Source: an uncultured Bacteroidales bacterium
Lineage (GTDB): Bacteria; Bacteroidota; Bacteroidia; Bacteroidales; UBA932
DNA length: 34,340 bases
Assembly (NCBI GenBank): GCA_946415345.1
Contig: CAMKRY010000010.1
Coordinates: 1 to 34,340 of the forward strand
Reading direction: 5' to 3'
Shown: positions 7,479-17,393 of the stretch, in pieces
How positions within the stretch are numbered: the stretch's first letter is position 1
Layout of the letters: each line of letters opens with the position of its first letter
Notes under the pieces: model-generated
Seen by the model: only the letters and a program-made list of their open reading frames with translations
Told to the model about the DNA's origin: nothing
Database searches by the model: none
Program-made: the position numbers and the translations under genes

Positions 7479-8330
7479 ATGATATTGATTGACGGAAAAA
7501 AGATAGCGGCCGATCTGAGGGCCGCCCTGGCGGAGAAGGTGGCGACCTTCCCGGAAAAATATGGCCGCGTGCCGCATCTGGTGGTTGTCCGCGTCGGCGA
7601 GGACCCGGCGAGCGTGGTGTATGTCCGCAACAAGGCCAGGGCCTGTGACGCGGTCGGCATCCGCAACACGACCCTCGTGCAGGACGAGAACATCACCGAA
7701 GAAGCCCTGCTGGAGCTGATCCGCAGCCTCAACGCCGACCCGGAAGTGGACGGCATTCTCGTCCAGCTCCCCCTCCCGAAGCACATCCGCGAGTCCAAGG
7801 TCATCGAGACCATCGCCCGGGAGAAGGACGTCGACGGCTTCCATCCCTACAACGTCGCCGGCCTCTGGCAGAAGACCCCGCATATGAATCCCTGCACCCC
7901 CGCCGGCATCATGAAGCTGCTGGACGCCATCGGTGTGGACCCGAAGGGCAAGCGCGCCGTCGTCGTCGGCCGAAGCAACATCGTCGGCCTGCCGGTCGCG
8001 AAGATGCTGCTGGACCGCCACGCCACCGTCACCCTCTGTCACACCCGGACCGTCGACATGCCGTCCGTGACCCGTGAGGCCGAAATCCTCGTCGTGGCCG
8101 CCGGTCGCGCCCGCGTGGTCACCGCCAACATGGTCTCCGAGGGCGCCGTCGTCATCGACGTCGGCATGAACACCGACCCTGAAACGGGCAAACTCTGCGG
8201 CGACGTCGACTTCGACGCCGTGGCGCAGAAAGCCGGTGCCATCACCCCGGTCCCCGGCGGCGTCGGCCCCATGACCATCGCCTGCCTGATGGAAAACACG
8301 GTTGAGTGCTTCCTGGCCCGGTTCGCTTAA
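7479..8330 (+). CDS. folD: Methylenetetrahydrofolate dehydrogenase / cyclohydrolase
   Basis: Bifunctional cytoplasmic enzyme of one-carbon metabolism, converting 5,10-methylene-THF to 10-formyl-THF with NADP. The 283 residues contain all the usual blocks: YVRNK (48-52, catalytic Lys52), DGILVQLPLP (91-100), PCTPAGI (138-144), the dinucleotide-binding GRSNIVGLP (164-172) and PVPGGVGPMT (257-266). The frame is open back to an ATG at 7416, but family alignment (MILIDGKKIA) and the -7 box at 7467-7474 put the start at 7479. It is a single-gene + strand unit between two minus-strand blocks, ended by the hairpin at 8330-8365. Confidence 0.95.
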   Translation: MILIDGKKIAADLRAALAEKVATFPEKYGRVPHLVVVRVGEDPASVVYVRNKARACDAVGIRNTTLVQDENITEEALLELIRSLNADPEVDGILVQLPLPKHIRESKVIETIAREKDVDGFHPYNVAGLWQKTPHMNPCTPAGIMKLLDAIGVDPKGKRAVVVGRSNIVGLPVAKMLLDRHATVTLCHTRTVDMPSVTREAEILVVAAGRARVVTANMVSEGAVVIDVGMNTDPETGKLCGDVDFDAVAQKAGAITPVPGGVGPMTIACLMENTVECFLARFA

Positions 8331-8365
8331 AAAAATAAGATGCCTCGCGGGCATCTTATTTTTTT
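8330..8365. terminator. Two-way terminator between folD and MMPL exporter
   Basis: The stem AAATAAGATGCC / GGCATCTTATTT (15 bases, 8330-8344 with 8350-8364) has a TCGCG loop, A-run on one side and T-run on the other, serving both converging genes. The exporter's stop codon (8356-8358) lies inside the stem. Confidence 0.9.
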
Positions 8366-10839
8366 TCAAAGCAGCGTTTGAAGTAGGGCACCTTCATCAT
8401 CTGGCGGAAGAGCCAGGGCTGGATGGTGTAGGAGAAGATGACCGTCGTCGCCATGCCGATGAGGGCCGTCAGACCGATGGAACTGATGGACGGATGGACG
8501 GCAAAGAGCAGCGAGCACATCACGATCAGCAGCACGATGGCCGAGAAGAAGATGGCGCTCTTGTGCCAGACGAGAAGCTTGCTGGAGCCGCTGCGGGCGA
8601 TGGCCAGCAGGCCCTCCATCACGAAGATGCTGTAATCCACGCCGATACCGAAGATGAAGGTCGAGATGACAATGTTGATGAGGTTGAACTGCAGCCCCAG
8701 CAGCACCATGGCGCCCTGGACGACATACCAGCTCAGGGCCATCGGGATGAACGACAGGATGGCGCTCCAGATGCTCTTGAAGGAAATCAGCAGCACCAGC
8801 AGCACGAAGATTGAGGAGATCTCCACGGCCAGGTCGAAGTCGCGGTGGACAATCTCCACCATGTCGCGGATGTAGTACATCGGGTCGACAGCAATGGCGT
8901 GGTCGCTCATGCCTTTGTCCGTCACGGTGTCGCTGATGATGTCCTTTTCCTCCATCGTCGAGCACTGCACGGGCGTAAACACGAGGAAGCGGCCCTCACA
9001 GCACTCGATGAAATTGGAGGTCACCGACTCCGGGAAAAGCCCGCTTTCATAGACGTTGAAGGTCTCGTCCTCGTCGTATTCCGTATCCAACAGCTCGTTG
9101 AAGAGAAGGAATTCACTGTTGTAACCGGCCTCCCGGGCAGCCTGGCGGAGGACACTCCGCGTCTGCGCCTTCTTCTCGGGCGTCCAGTATTCATTCCAGG
9201 CGGCGATACGTTCACGCTGCTCCTCCTCCGGGATGAAGATCTTGGAGGTCACGCCGGAATAATTGTGGACAATGCCGAGGTCCTGGAGGGAATCTACCTT
9301 CCGGATAATCTGCCGGTTGTAGGCCAGCGCTTCGTCAAGGGTCGGCGCCGAGGCGGCATAATAGGCGTTGATGCTGTCCCGGTTGTAGTTCATGTCGGCA
9401 AAAAGCTTCTCGCTGCGAAGCGTCTCCTCTTCGAAGTAGCTGAGGTTCCGCAGATCCTTGTCGAAGCTGATTTTCGGGGAGAAGCAGATGCAGACGACGG
9501 TCACGATGCCGATGATGATCATCGGGATCTTTCGCTTGTCGATACTGTAAGCACTGATGCGGTCGATGATACGGAAAGCCTTCTTGTTCTTGCCGGTATC
9601 GCCCTTCGGAAGGAAGTGCGGCAGGAAGATGAGGGCGAAAAGGGTGCTCCCGAACAGGGCCAGCGAGGCGAAAATGCCGAAGTCGCGAAGCAGCTCGGAC
9701 TGGGTGAAGATGAGGCCACAGAAGGCGCCCATCGTCGTCAGCACGCCGAGAACCACGGGCGTCGACTCATCCTGTAGCACCTTTTCGGGATCGCCGATAT
9801 ACTTGAAGTGCGTGATGATATGCAGGCAGTAACTGAGCGCCACGCCGAGGATGATGGCGCCGATGCCCATCGCCAACAGCGACAGACCGCCCTTGATCCA
9901 GTAGACGCAGGCCAGCGCGAAGGCCATGCCGTAGAGCACCGGCAGAAGCTGGAACGGAATAACCTTCCAGTCCTTGAAACAGAGGGTAATCAGGAACAGG
10001 ATGACCAGCAGGGAGATGCCGATCGTCACGAGGAGATCCTTTTTGATGCGGGATGAATTGTTGACGCTGCGCACCGGGGCGCCATGGAAGAAAACCTCCA
10101 CGTCGTCATGGGACGCATTGAAAGACGCCGCCTCCTCCCATAGCATCTGCACGAGGTCCGTGCCGGCGCCCGTGTCCGTCGAAATGAAGGACGGGGAGAT
10201 GAACAGGTAAGCCACGGTCGTGTCCGTCGACACGAGATGGCTGTCCATCAGCGTGAACGAGCCCACGCCCGAGTTCGCGGCGATACCGTCGACGAAAGCC
10301 TGCCGGAGCCCCAGGGGATCGGTCTCCGCCACTTCATAGAGAAGCGGGTCCTCGGCGGCCTCGAGATTCCACTGCATCTGCTCCGCAGCATGCTCCGGCG
10401 TAATCAGGGAATCGAACTGGGCATAGACCCGGGTATCCACGAAGGTCGGGAGATGGGCGACGATGGCGTCCTTGATCTCCATCAGGTCGATATCCTCAGC
10501 ATTGTAGAGCATGCCGTCGATGTTGTGCGAGAGGGAATCCCGCCGGAGGAGCGTCTCGGCGAACTCGTCCGTGCACTCGATGAGGCGGTCGAGTTCCACG
10601 CCCTGCGAACGGTCGCGCGCCGCAATCTGCACGAAGATCTTGTCCTTGACCCGGAGGCTGCCGAAGGCCAGGCCCTTCTCCGAAGAGCCCGTGGATGGAA
10701 TCAGTTTGGTGATGTCTTCCTCGAAACGGACCTTGAGGCCGAACCAGACGAACACCAGCGTCGTGACGACGATGGTCAGGTACATCAGGATCCGGTGACG
10801 CTCGAAAAAGCGATACAGCGGGACAAATATCTTATGCAT
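8356..10839 (-). CDS. MMPL/RND-superfamily exporter
   Basis: An 827-residue inner-membrane transporter of the RND superfamily, closest in layout to MMPL-type lipid exporters. It shows a first membrane helix near 17-37, a periplasmic domain to about 265, a six-helix bundle, a second periplasmic domain with Asp/Glu-rich sequence, and a second bundle. The second bundle has the signature FGIGVDYSIFVMEG, the characteristic G-x-D-Y of RND proton relay helices. It ends FEKK. Bacteroidota relatives occur near hopanoid, aryl-polyene or outer-membrane lipid genes, but no such genes are here, so the substrate is unknown. No adaptor or outer-membrane partner adjoins. It is 45 bases after xylE but has its own TATCTTTG box, so it need not belong to the xylose operon. 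Confidence 0.88.
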   Translation of the reverse strand: MHKIFVPLYRFFERHRILMYLTIVVTTLVFVWFGLKVRFEEDITKLIPSTGSSEKGLAFGSLRVKDKIFVQIAARDRSQGVELDRLIECTDEFAETLLRRDSLSHNIDGMLYNAEDIDLMEIKDAIVAHLPTFVDTRVYAQFDSLITPEHAAEQMQWNLEAAEDPLLYEVAETDPLGLRQAFVDGIAANSGVGSFTLMDSHLVSTDTTVAYLFISPSFISTDTGAGTDLVQMLWEEAASFNASHDDVEVFFHGAPVRSVNNSSRIKKDLLVTIGISLLVILFLITLCFKDWKVIPFQLLPVLYGMAFALACVYWIKGGLSLLAMGIGAIILGVALSYCLHIITHFKYIGDPEKVLQDESTPVVLGVLTTMGAFCGLIFTQSELLRDFGIFASLALFGSTLFALIFLPHFLPKGDTGKNKKAFRIIDRISAYSIDKRKIPMIIIGIVTVVCICFSPKISFDKDLRNLSYFEEETLRSEKLFADMNYNRDSINAYYAASAPTLDEALAYNRQIIRKVDSLQDLGIVHNYSGVTSKIFIPEEEQRERIAAWNEYWTPEKKAQTRSVLRQAAREAGYNSEFLLFNELLDTEYDEDETFNVYESGLFPESVTSNFIECCEGRFLVFTPVQCSTMEEKDIISDTVTDKGMSDHAIAVDPMYYIRDMVEIVHRDFDLAVEISSIFVLLVLLISFKSIWSAILSFIPMALSWYVVQGAMVLLGLQFNLINIVISTFIFGIGVDYSIFVMEGLLAIARSGSSKLLVWHKSAIFFSAIVLLIVMCSLLFAVHPSISSIGLTALIGMATTVIFSYTIQPWLFRQMMKVPYFKRCFEKK

Positions 10840-10865
10840 TCAGCGCTTAGGTTCAGTACAAGAGA

Positions 10866-10873
10866 CAAAGATA
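10866..10873 (-). promoter_or_regulatory. -7 box of the MMPL exporter
   Basis: TATCTTTG on the minus strand is an exact TAnnTTTG match in the short xylE-MMPL gap, 26 bases above the start codon. No convincing -33 TTG was found. Confidence 0.5.
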
Positions 10874-10884
10874 AGAAAAAAATC

Positions 10885-12321
10885 TTACTTCTCTTTCCGT
10901 TTCGACCAAAGGGCGTTCATATCTTCCAGTGTCTTGCCCTTGGTCTCCGGAACAATCTTCCAGACGAAGAGCGCTGCGGCCAGGCAGATCACGCCGTAGA
11001 GAGCGTAGGCGAAGCAATGACCGAAACTGTCTCCCATCGAACCCAGGCTCATGTTGTACATGGGCACGAAGGTGCTGGAAACGATGAAATTGAAGATCCA
11101 CTGGAAAGCGACGGCAATGGCGGTCGCCTGGCTGCGAATCGTGTTCGGAAAGATCTCGGAAATGTAGACCCAGCAGATCGGACCCCAGCTGAACATGAAG
11201 CAGGCACTGTAGATCATGATGCTGATGACCGGAATCAGGGCCGGGAGCGCGACGACATTCGACAGAGCCACGCCGAGGGCGCCGACGGCCATGCCGAGCG
11301 AGCCCGTGATCAGCAGCGGCTTTCGGCCAAGCTTCTCCACCGTAAACACCGCCACGAGCGTGAACGAGATGTTGATCACGCCCATGATGACCGTAAAGAG
11401 CATGTTGTTCGACACGCCCATGGACTCGAAGATGCGCGGAGCGAAATAGAGCACGGCGTTGATACCGATAATCTGCTGGAAGACGGAGAGCATGCAGCCG
11501 ATGAAGACCACGAGAACGCCGTACTTGAACAGCTTTTCAGTCTTTTCAACGGCCGTTGCCTTGATATCCGCCAGGATCTCGCGGGCCTTCGCCTCGCCGT
11601 TGATGCGGGTAAGGACGGCGAGGGCTTTCCCGTCCTGGCCGTTCAGGGCCAGATAACGCGGGGTTTCCGGCACCAGCAGGATCAGCAGGGCGAAAAGGCC
11701 CGCCGGGACCGCCTCGGAGACGAACATGACGCGCCAGCCGATGCTGTTGGTCCAGGCGACGACGTCCGGATCGTTCGCATGGGACTTGACGATGAGGAAG
11801 TTGACGAAATAGACCACCAGCTGGCCGAAAATGATGGCAAACTGGTTCCATGAAACGAGCGTACCGCGTTTCGAGGCCGGGGAAATCTCGGCGATATACA
11901 TCGGGCAGAGCGCCGAGGCGATGCCGACGCCGATGCCGCCGAGGATGCGGTAGAGGTTGAACGCCACCAGCAGGCTCTTCGACGGAACGCCGTACTCGAA
12001 GAAGAGGAATTCCGGGTCGTAGGAACCCAGGGCGCTCAGCAGGAAGAGGATACCCGCCACAAAGAGGGATTTCTTGCGGCCGAGGCGGGAGGCCAGAATG
12101 CCCGACAGGAGCGCGCCGATGACGCAGCCGATGAGGGCGCTGGAGCTGGTGAATCCGTGCCAGGAGTCGGTGTAGGTGAAATCACCTGCGCTCTCGAAAA
12201 AGGCCTGCAGGCCCTTTTCCGCGCCGGAAATCACCGCCGTGTCATAGCCGAAGAGCAGGCCGCCGAGCACGGCGACGAGCACGATGCCGAACAGATAGCC
12301 GGCGCTGCCTTTACTTTGCAT
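10885..12321 (-). CDS. xylE: D-xylose:proton symporter (sugar porter MFS)
   Basis: A 478-residue 12-helix sugar porter importing xylose with protons. Visible signatures are [14 protein letters not shown] (20-33), RLGRKK (79-84), [18 protein letters not shown] (144-161), the helix [10 protein letters not shown] (159-168) that lines the xylose site in E. coli XylE, VPETPRYL after helix 6, and the C-terminal [10 protein letters not shown]. It overlaps the end of xylA by 11 bases, so translation is probably coupled. Third gene of xylB-xylA-xylE. The membership in the xylose operon supports xylose over glucose or arabinose. Confidence 0.92.
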   Translation of the reverse strand: MQSKGSAGYLFGIVLVAVLGGLLFGYDTAVISGAEKGLQAFFESAGDFTYTDSWHGFTSSSALIGCVIGALLSGILASRLGRKKSLFVAGILFLLSALGSYDPEFLFFEYGVPSKSLLVAFNLYRILGGIGVGIASALCPMYIAEISPASKRGTLVSWNQFAIIFGQLVVYFVNFLIVKSHANDPDVVAWTNSIGWRVMFVSEAVPAGLFALLILLVPETPRYLALNGQDGKALAVLTRINGEAKAREILADIKATAVEKTEKLFKYGVLVVFIGCMLSVFQQIIGINAVLYFAPRIFESMGVSNNMLFTVIMGVINISFTLVAVFTVEKLGRKPLLITGSLGMAVGALGVALSNVVALPALIPVISIMIYSACFMFSWGPICWVYISEIFPNTIRSQATAIAVAFQWIFNFIVSSTFVPMYNMSLGSMGDSFGHCFAYALYGVICLAAALFVWKIVPETKGKTLEDMNALWSKRKEK

Positions 12322-13627
12322 ACAGATTCAGGTAAGTTTCACACAGTTCCTGCTTGCCGGAGGCGGCGACGGGCTCGCCATGGGCCTTGGCGTAGTCGTA
12401 GAGGTCCTCCAGCGTGGCCTTTCCCTCCTCGAACTGCTTGCCGAGACCGCTGTCGAAGGAGGCGTAACGCTCCTTGACCATCGCGGGCAGCGGGCTCTCC
12501 TCGAGAATGGCCGCGGCGTTCAGCAGGGCGTGGGCCATGGCGTCCATCGCGCTGATGTGGGCGATGAAGATGTCCTCGGGATCGGTGGAGGAGCGGCGGA
12601 GCTTGGCGTCGAAGTTGGTGCCGCCGTCCTTGAAGCCGCCGTTGCGGATGATCTGGATCATCGCCTGGGTGAGATCGTACGGGTCCACCGGGAACTGGTC
12701 GGTATCCCAGCCGTTCTGGGCGTCGCCGCGGTTGGCGTCGATGCTGCCGAGGAAGCCGTTGTCCACGGCCACGGTGAGCTCATGCTCGAAGGTGTGGCCG
12801 GCGAGGGTGGCGTGGTTGACCTCGATGTTGACCTTGAAGTCCTTGTCCAGTCCGTTGGCGCGGAGGAATCCGATTACAGTCTCCGTGTCGACATCGTACT
12901 GGTGCTTGGTCGGCTCCATCGGCTTGGGCTCGATCAGGAAGGTGCCCTTGAAGCCCTTGGCGCGGGCATAGTCGCGGGCGGCGGTGAGGAGCTTGGCGAG
13001 GTGGTCCTTCTCGCGCTGCATCTGGGTGTTGAGCAGCGTGTAATAACCTTCGCGGCCGCCCCAGAAGACGTAGTTCGAGCCGCCGAGCTTGATGGTGGCG
13101 TCGAGGGCGTTCTTGATCTGGACGGCAGCGCGGGCGACGATGTCGAACTGCGGATTGGTGCCGGCGCCGTTCATGTAGCGCTTGTGACCGAAGACATTGG
13201 CCGTGCCCCAGAGGTTCCTGATACCGGTTTCTTTCATTTTCACGAGCAGGTAGTCCGTGATGTCCTTGAGGCGGGCCTCATATTCGGCGATGTCGTCCGT
13301 GTCTTCGATGAGGTCGACGTCGTGGAAGCAGAAATAGCCGATGCCGAGCTTTGACATGATCTCGAAGCCGGCGTCCGCCTTGGCGCGGGCGCGGCAGTAG
13401 GGGCATTCGCCCTTGTCCCACTCGTAGGAGCGGGTCTGGCCGCCGAACGGGTCGCCGGAGGCCTGGCCGAGGCTGTGCCACCACGCGAGGGCGAATTTAA
13501 ACCAGTCTTTCATGGGTTTACCCATCACCACGCGCTCGGCGTCATAATAATGGAATGCCAGCGGGTTCTTGCTTGCAGGACCCTCAAAGCCGATCTTTCC
13601 GATCTGCGGGAAATACTCTTTTGCCAT
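12311..13627 (-). CDS. xylA: Xylose isomerase
   Basis: Cytoplasmic metal-dependent isomerase converting D-xylose to D-xylulose. The 438 residues are the normal length for the class II enzyme. Motifs: FHDVDL (101-106, catalytic His102 and Asp105), WGGREGY, the metal-ligand stretch [17 protein letters not shown], and [18 protein letters not shown] Cys-rich stretch ECPYCRAR (74-81) precedes the catalytic region; the Cys pair is a little unusual but the rest is standard. It begins two bases after the xylB stop and overlaps xylE by 11 bases. Confidence 0.96.
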   Translation of the reverse strand: MAKEYFPQIGKIGFEGPASKNPLAFHYYDAERVVMGKPMKDWFKFALAWWHSLGQASGDPFGGQTRSYEWDKGECPYCRARAKADAGFEIMSKLGIGYFCFHDVDLIEDTDDIAEYEARLKDITDYLLVKMKETGIRNLWGTANVFGHKRYMNGAGTNPQFDIVARAAVQIKNALDATIKLGGSNYVFWGGREGYYTLLNTQMQREKDHLAKLLTAARDYARAKGFKGTFLIEPKPMEPTKHQYDVDTETVIGFLRANGLDKDFKVNIEVNHATLAGHTFEHELTVAVDNGFLGSIDANRGDAQNGWDTDQFPVDPYDLTQAMIQIIRNGGFKDGGTNFDAKLRRSSTDPEDIFIAHISAMDAMAHALLNAAAILEESPLPAMVKERYASFDSGLGKQFEEGKATLEDLYDYAKAHGEPVAASGKQELCETYLNLYAK

Positions 13628-13629
13628 GG

Positions 13630-15132
13630 TTATTGTGTTTTAACGATTTCTTTCCAACGTTCATAGGCCTCGCGATAGGCCTCGCGATGCTCCGGGAGGA
13701 CGACAGCCAGGCGCTCCAGCGTCGCGAAGGCCTCGTCGTGGTCCTTGTAGATGCCCGCGCCGATGCCCGCGCCCTTGGCCGCTCCGGCCGCTCCGTCGGT
13801 GTCGTAGAGCTCGATCGTCGCGCCGCTGACGCCGGCGAGGGTGTCGCGGAAGACCTGGGATTGGAACATGTTGGCGAGGCCGGCATGGATCCGGTCCACC
13901 TTCATGCCCATCGCCTCCATGATCTCGATGCCGTACTGGAACGAGAAGACGATACCTTCCTGCGCTGCGCGGACGAGGTGCCGCCGGTCGTGGGTGTTGA
14001 AATTGACGCCATGGACGCTGCAGCCCGTCTCGCGGTTCCCCAGCATGCGCTCGGCGCCGTTGCCGAACGGAAGGATGGAAACGCCCTCCGAGCCGATTGG
14101 GATCTCCTCGGCGATGTCGTTCATCTCCACATACGAGATGCCCGCCGGCGAGATGTTGCGCCGGACCCAGGAATTGAGGATGCCGGTGCCGTTGATGCAA
14201 AGGAGCACGCCAAGACGAGGGTCCGCGGCGGTATGGTTGACGTGGGCGAAGCTGTTGACGCGGCTCTGCGGGTCGTATGCGACCTGGCCGAGCACGCCGT
14301 AGACGACGCCGGAGGTGCCGGCCGTCGAGGCGATTTCGCCGGGATTGAAGACATTGAGTGACAGGGCGTTGTTGGGCTGGTCGCCGGCGCGGTAGGTCAC
14401 CGGGATGCCCTCGACAAGGCCGAGGGATTCCGCGGCGGCCCGGGTCAGCGTGCCCTGGACGCCGAAAGTCGGCTTGACCTGCGGGAGCACCGTCTCGTCG
14501 AAGCCGAAATGCTTCAGCAGTTCCTGACAGGGCCGGTTCTTCGCGAAGTCCCAGAAGATGCCCTCTGAGAGGCCGCTGACGGTCGTCGCCGGCACGCCCG
14601 TAAGGCGCATGGCGATATAGTCTCCGGGCAGCATGACCTTCCAGATGCGGTCGAAAAGCTCGGGTTCATTTTCCTTGACCCAGGCCAGTTTCGCGGCGGT
14701 GAAGTTGCCGGGGGAATTCAGCAGATGGCTCAGGCAGAAATCGCTGCCGAGGGCCTCAAAGGCCTCCTGTCCATACGGAACGGCGCGCGAGTCGCACCAG
14801 ATGATGGACGGGCGCAGGAGCGCCAGGTCCTTGTCGATGCAGACGAGGCCGTGCATCTGGTAGGAGATGCCGATGGCCCTCACCTGGTCGGGCGTAAAGG
14901 CCTTCGCCTCCAGCGTCGCCCGGGACCGAATCTGCTCAAGCACATCAGCCGTGGCGAGCTTGAGATTGCCCATCCACATCGCCGGATCCTGCTCCGCCCA
15001 GCCGGGCTTCTTGGACAGGATCGGCGCCTCCGTCTTCGGATAAAACGCCGACGCGACGCACTTCCCGCTCTCCGCCTCCACCAGCGAGGCCTTGACGGAC
15101 GAGCTTCCTATATCGTAACCCAGTAGAAACAT
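13630..15132 (-). CDS. xylB: Xylulokinase (FGGY family)
   Basis: Phosphorylates D-xylulose with ATP to xylulose 5-phosphate for the pentose phosphate pathway. The 500 residues have the N-terminal phosphate-binding [13 protein letters not shown] (5-17), YQMHGLV (91-97), WCDSRA (112-117), catalytic AGDQPNNAL (Asp251) and a second phosphate loop TAGTSG (270-275). These fit XylB better than other FGGY kinases, as does its location with xylA. First gene of the operon, with a -7 box 32 bases upstream. No XylR-type regulator is present in the window. Confidence 0.93.
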   Translation of the reverse strand: MFLLGYDIGSSSVKASLVEAESGKCVASAFYPKTEAPILSKKPGWAEQDPAMWMGNLKLATADVLEQIRSRATLEAKAFTPDQVRAIGISYQMHGLVCIDKDLALLRPSIIWCDSRAVPYGQEAFEALGSDFCLSHLLNSPGNFTAAKLAWVKENEPELFDRIWKVMLPGDYIAMRLTGVPATTVSGLSEGIFWDFAKNRPCQELLKHFGFDETVLPQVKPTFGVQGTLTRAAAESLGLVEGIPVTYRAGDQPNNALSLNVFNPGEIASTAGTSGVVYGVLGQVAYDPQSRVNSFAHVNHTAADPRLGVLLCINGTGILNSWVRRNISPAGISYVEMNDIAEEIPIGSEGVSILPFGNGAERMLGNRETGCSVHGVNFNTHDRRHLVRAAQEGIVFSFQYGIEIMEAMGMKVDRIHAGLANMFQSQVFRDTLAGVSGATIELYDTDGAAGAAKGAGIGAGIYKDHDEAFATLERLAVVLPEHREAYREAYERWKEIVKTQ

Positions 15133-15163
15133 ATATTGCTAAAAGGATTTAACCATTCATCCA

Positions 15164-15171
15164 CAAAGATA
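15164..15171 (-). promoter_or_regulatory. -7 box of the xyl operon
   Basis: TATCTTTG on the minus strand, an exact TAnnTTTG match, about 31 bases above the xylB start. It would give a short A/T-rich leader. No clear -33 TTG was found. Confidence 0.55.
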
Positions 15172-15220
15172 AGGATTTTTCGTCGAAAGTTGTTCACCTC
15201 CAGCCTTTTTTTATGATTAA

Positions 15221-15248
15221 CCCCTCCCCTGCCGACGCAGGGAAGGGG
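15221..15248. repeat. C-rich stem-loop between xylB and AT-rich unit
   Basis: CCCCTCCCCTGC (15221-15232) pairs with GCAGGGAAGGGG (15237-15248), 11 of 12, with a CGAC loop. It is the second of two stacked structures downstream of the FISUMP gene and lies above the xyl promoter. Confidence 0.6.
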
Positions 15249-15261
15249 CCCAAACCAAAAC

Positions 15262-15296
15262 AAAAAGGGGCGGCCGCCTCGCGGCCTCGCCGCCCC
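15262..15296 (-). terminator. Terminator of the small-ORF/FISUMP unit
   Basis: On the minus strand GGGGCGGC…GCCGCCCC (arms 15296-15289 and 15274-15267), with an alternative inner stem GGCCGC/GCGGCC, is followed by TTTTTGTTTT. A strong intrinsic terminator 42 bases after the FISUMP stop codon. Confidence 0.8.
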
Positions 15297-15337
15297 TCCC
15301 CCTTTCACCCAAAGCTTATGAAAGGAGTAAAATATTC

Positions 15338-17377
15338 TTACTCAGCGACGCAGCGGACATTGCCACCACGGCCTTTACGTTCCGTCCGGTAGCCAACAAA
15401 ACTTCCATCCGAGTAAAGGCACTTCGCGTATTCTCCGCTTTCTCCGTATGCTTGCCATATCAAAGCTCTACCGCCGGCATAAGCATAATCGCTATTGTTT
15501 TGAGTACGATAACCGGCCAACGGGAAATACGTATATCCAGTCGTAGTGGGGTTAAGATCATCATAATCCACGCCGAGCTTTAGCCAATGATGAGTAGCAT
15601 TCAAGGCATAACCAGCAAGGCCCGTTTTATCTGTAACACCCTTATCCCAAAGATCATCGGTGCTGCTTGCGAAAATTGGAAGCTTCCATCCGGGAGGGCA
15701 AGGATCGTTTTCGTTCTTTACACTACCCCATAGGCTGCTTGAGTGATCAGTTGACCAGTCTTTCGTTCCATCGCCATCACCACCGGTCTGAACAAAAGAA
15801 TTCGGATATTTATATATGTCAGCACTCGCGGTCGCCGCTCTCGTATTGACTGTGCCAAAAACTGCCGCGGATGAAGAATTATACTCTCCAAGTAAGTTTC
15901 CAGGTCCAGGGAATGGATCCTTTCGGCCCCACTGATAAAACAAGCCACAAGATGTAACATCTATGTCAGTATCTGCATCGCCTTCAGCAATCACCAATGC
16001 GCCCAAGTTACGGTCCATCATACGAACTTTTGAAACTCCTCCGTAAGTACTGGAAGAAATGGACGTAGTTGGAATCCAAATATGCCAACTCCAGAGGACA
16101 TCGCCACTGCTGTTCTTCGCCGCGATGAGGGCATTTCCGGCATGAATAGTCTCAGGCGTTTTGAAGCAAATCTCATAATAATCATTTGCTGTCTGCTTAT
16201 CATAATCAACCGCTGCTATTATGTCACCATCAGAAGGGGCAACCGCCGTGTTTTGAGTAGACCAAAGAACTTCGACAGAGGCAATCTTCCCAACTCCAGT
16301 AGTTCCTTTCCCCTTATACGCCTTAAATTTGAACACCTTATTTGCATTGGCAGCATTACTTCCATCCACAATATAACAGTTTGCTGACGCGGTTTTACTC
16401 AAATCGTATTCACTTCCATCTGCCGGTAGACCTATCGTTGAATCGTGCTTTGCCGGCGGGGTATAAGTATATAAACGGCTTGTAATATTCCCAAGATTCA
16501 AAACTTCACCCGCGTGAACAGTCTTGGGTGTAGAAGTGCTGACTCGTTGCACTTCATCACCTCCGGCATTTAAAAACTTAATCGTAAAACCGTTAGTAAA
16601 ATTGACACCACTATAACTGACGTTATACCTATCTACCGCACCAACACCACTCGTCAAATATATGTAGTTAACGGTAGTCCCGTCTGTTGCAGGAACGGAT
16701 GTATAGGTTGTCGATGCAGCAGGCGTTCCAGAACCGTTACCTGGTTTCCAATAATAACACCTCGGATCTTTATCCTTATCTTGACGAATACGAGCCTGGT
16801 ATACATCATAAGCAACAGCCTCTCCATTATTTCCACTAAAAACAGCTGTCGCAAAATCATCCGGTGCAGAATCATCGGACACAGTATATGCAATTATTGC
16901 GCTCAGATGGTAAAACACGAATGTGCTGCCCACATTACAAGCGCCCATCAACAAGTTTTTTGTGTCATTGAAACGACATTCATAATACATATTACTTCCA
17001 GTAGGCACTGCACTTGCAGGATACTGGGCATAATACTGGCTCACCACATCGGGAGTTCGATCATAAGGAGCCATATAAGTCATTTTAATCGTCGCGGTTT
17101 TTCCATCAGCACTGATATCTCCTGCTTGTAACGTGACCATCTGGAATGTGGCGCCGTCCTTCCCTCCGTGAATCATTATTTCATCACCGATTTCCCATTC
17201 AGTTTTGCCATTGGAGACATCCAGTGAGACCTTTGAATCTGGAGTTTCGTCTGCAATCACGCAGGTAAAGGTCATTGTCCTTTCAGAGGATTCAGGTTCG
17301 TTAATATCTATTACCTTGTTGCAAGAAAAAGCTAAAAGGACCACTCCAACTAAAAGTATATTATTCGTCTGTTTCAT
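15338..17377 (-). CDS. Fimbrillin-like / FISUMP-like lipoprotein, AT-rich copy
   Basis: A 679-residue lipoprotein (signal peptide with AFSC, Cys19). Residues about 30-300 resemble a fimbrillin/Mfa-like domain, with WEIGDEIMIHGG and AGDISADGKTAT. Residues about 325-679 form a FISUMP-like domain with ANCYIV, KFKA, ILWSWHIW-type DVLWSWHIW, MDRNLGAL, YQWGRKDPF, DPCPPGWKLP and the terminal NVRC. Both halves are homologous to the protein at 21127-22956, and the second half to the middle of the GH18 protein. It is clearly more AT-rich than its neighbours: 16321-16380 is 21/60 G+C by hand count. It also has a strong Shine-Dalgarno sequence, rare in this phylum. Probably a surface adhesin or fimbria-related protein; precise role unknown. 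Confidence 0.8.
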   Translation of the reverse strand: MKQTNNILLVGVVLLAFSCNKVIDINEPESSERTMTFTCVIADETPDSKVSLDVSNGKTEWEIGDEIMIHGGKDGATFQMVTLQAGDISADGKTATIKMTYMAPYDRTPDVVSQYYAQYPASAVPTGSNMYYECRFNDTKNLLMGACNVGSTFVFYHLSAIIAYTVSDDSAPDDFATAVFSGNNGEAVAYDVYQARIRQDKDKDPRCYYWKPGNGSGTPAASTTYTSVPATDGTTVNYIYLTSGVGAVDRYNVSYSGVNFTNGFTIKFLNAGGDEVQRVSTSTPKTVHAGEVLNLGNITSRLYTYTPPAKHDSTIGLPADGSEYDLSKTASANCYIVDGSNAANANKVFKFKAYKGKGTTGVGKIASVEVLWSTQNTAVAPSDGDIIAAVDYDKQTANDYYEICFKTPETIHAGNALIAAKNSSGDVLWSWHIWIPTTSISSSTYGGVSKVRMMDRNLGALVIAEGDADTDIDVTSCGLFYQWGRKDPFPGPGNLLGEYNSSSAAVFGTVNTRAATASADIYKYPNSFVQTGGDGDGTKDWSTDHSSSLWGSVKNENDPCPPGWKLPIFASSTDDLWDKGVTDKTGLAGYALNATHHWLKLGVDYDDLNPTTTGYTYFPLAGYRTQNNSDYAYAGGRALIWQAYGESGEYAKCLYSDGSFVGYRTERKGRGGNVRCVAE

Positions 17378-17385
17378 ATCATAAT

Positions 17386-17393
17386 CCTCCTTT
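17386..17393 (-). promoter_or_regulatory. Strong Shine-Dalgarno sequence overlapping a stop codon
   Basis: AAAGGAGG on the minus strand, eight bases before the ATG of the AT-rich FISUMP gene. Its first As belong to the TAA stop of the upstream small ORF, so translation of the two is probably coupled. Other genes here have A/T-rich leaders without such a site. Confidence 0.8.

Noticed and set aside
7391..7813. Upstream extension of the modular lipoprotein frame
   Set aside because: It runs antisense into folD and would place the lipoprotein signal peptide in the middle of the protein.
15221..15296. GC-rich paired hairpins as a possible CRISPR or riboswitch
   Set aside because: No spaced direct repeats and no conserved aptamer pattern; the T-run after one stem fits a terminator.
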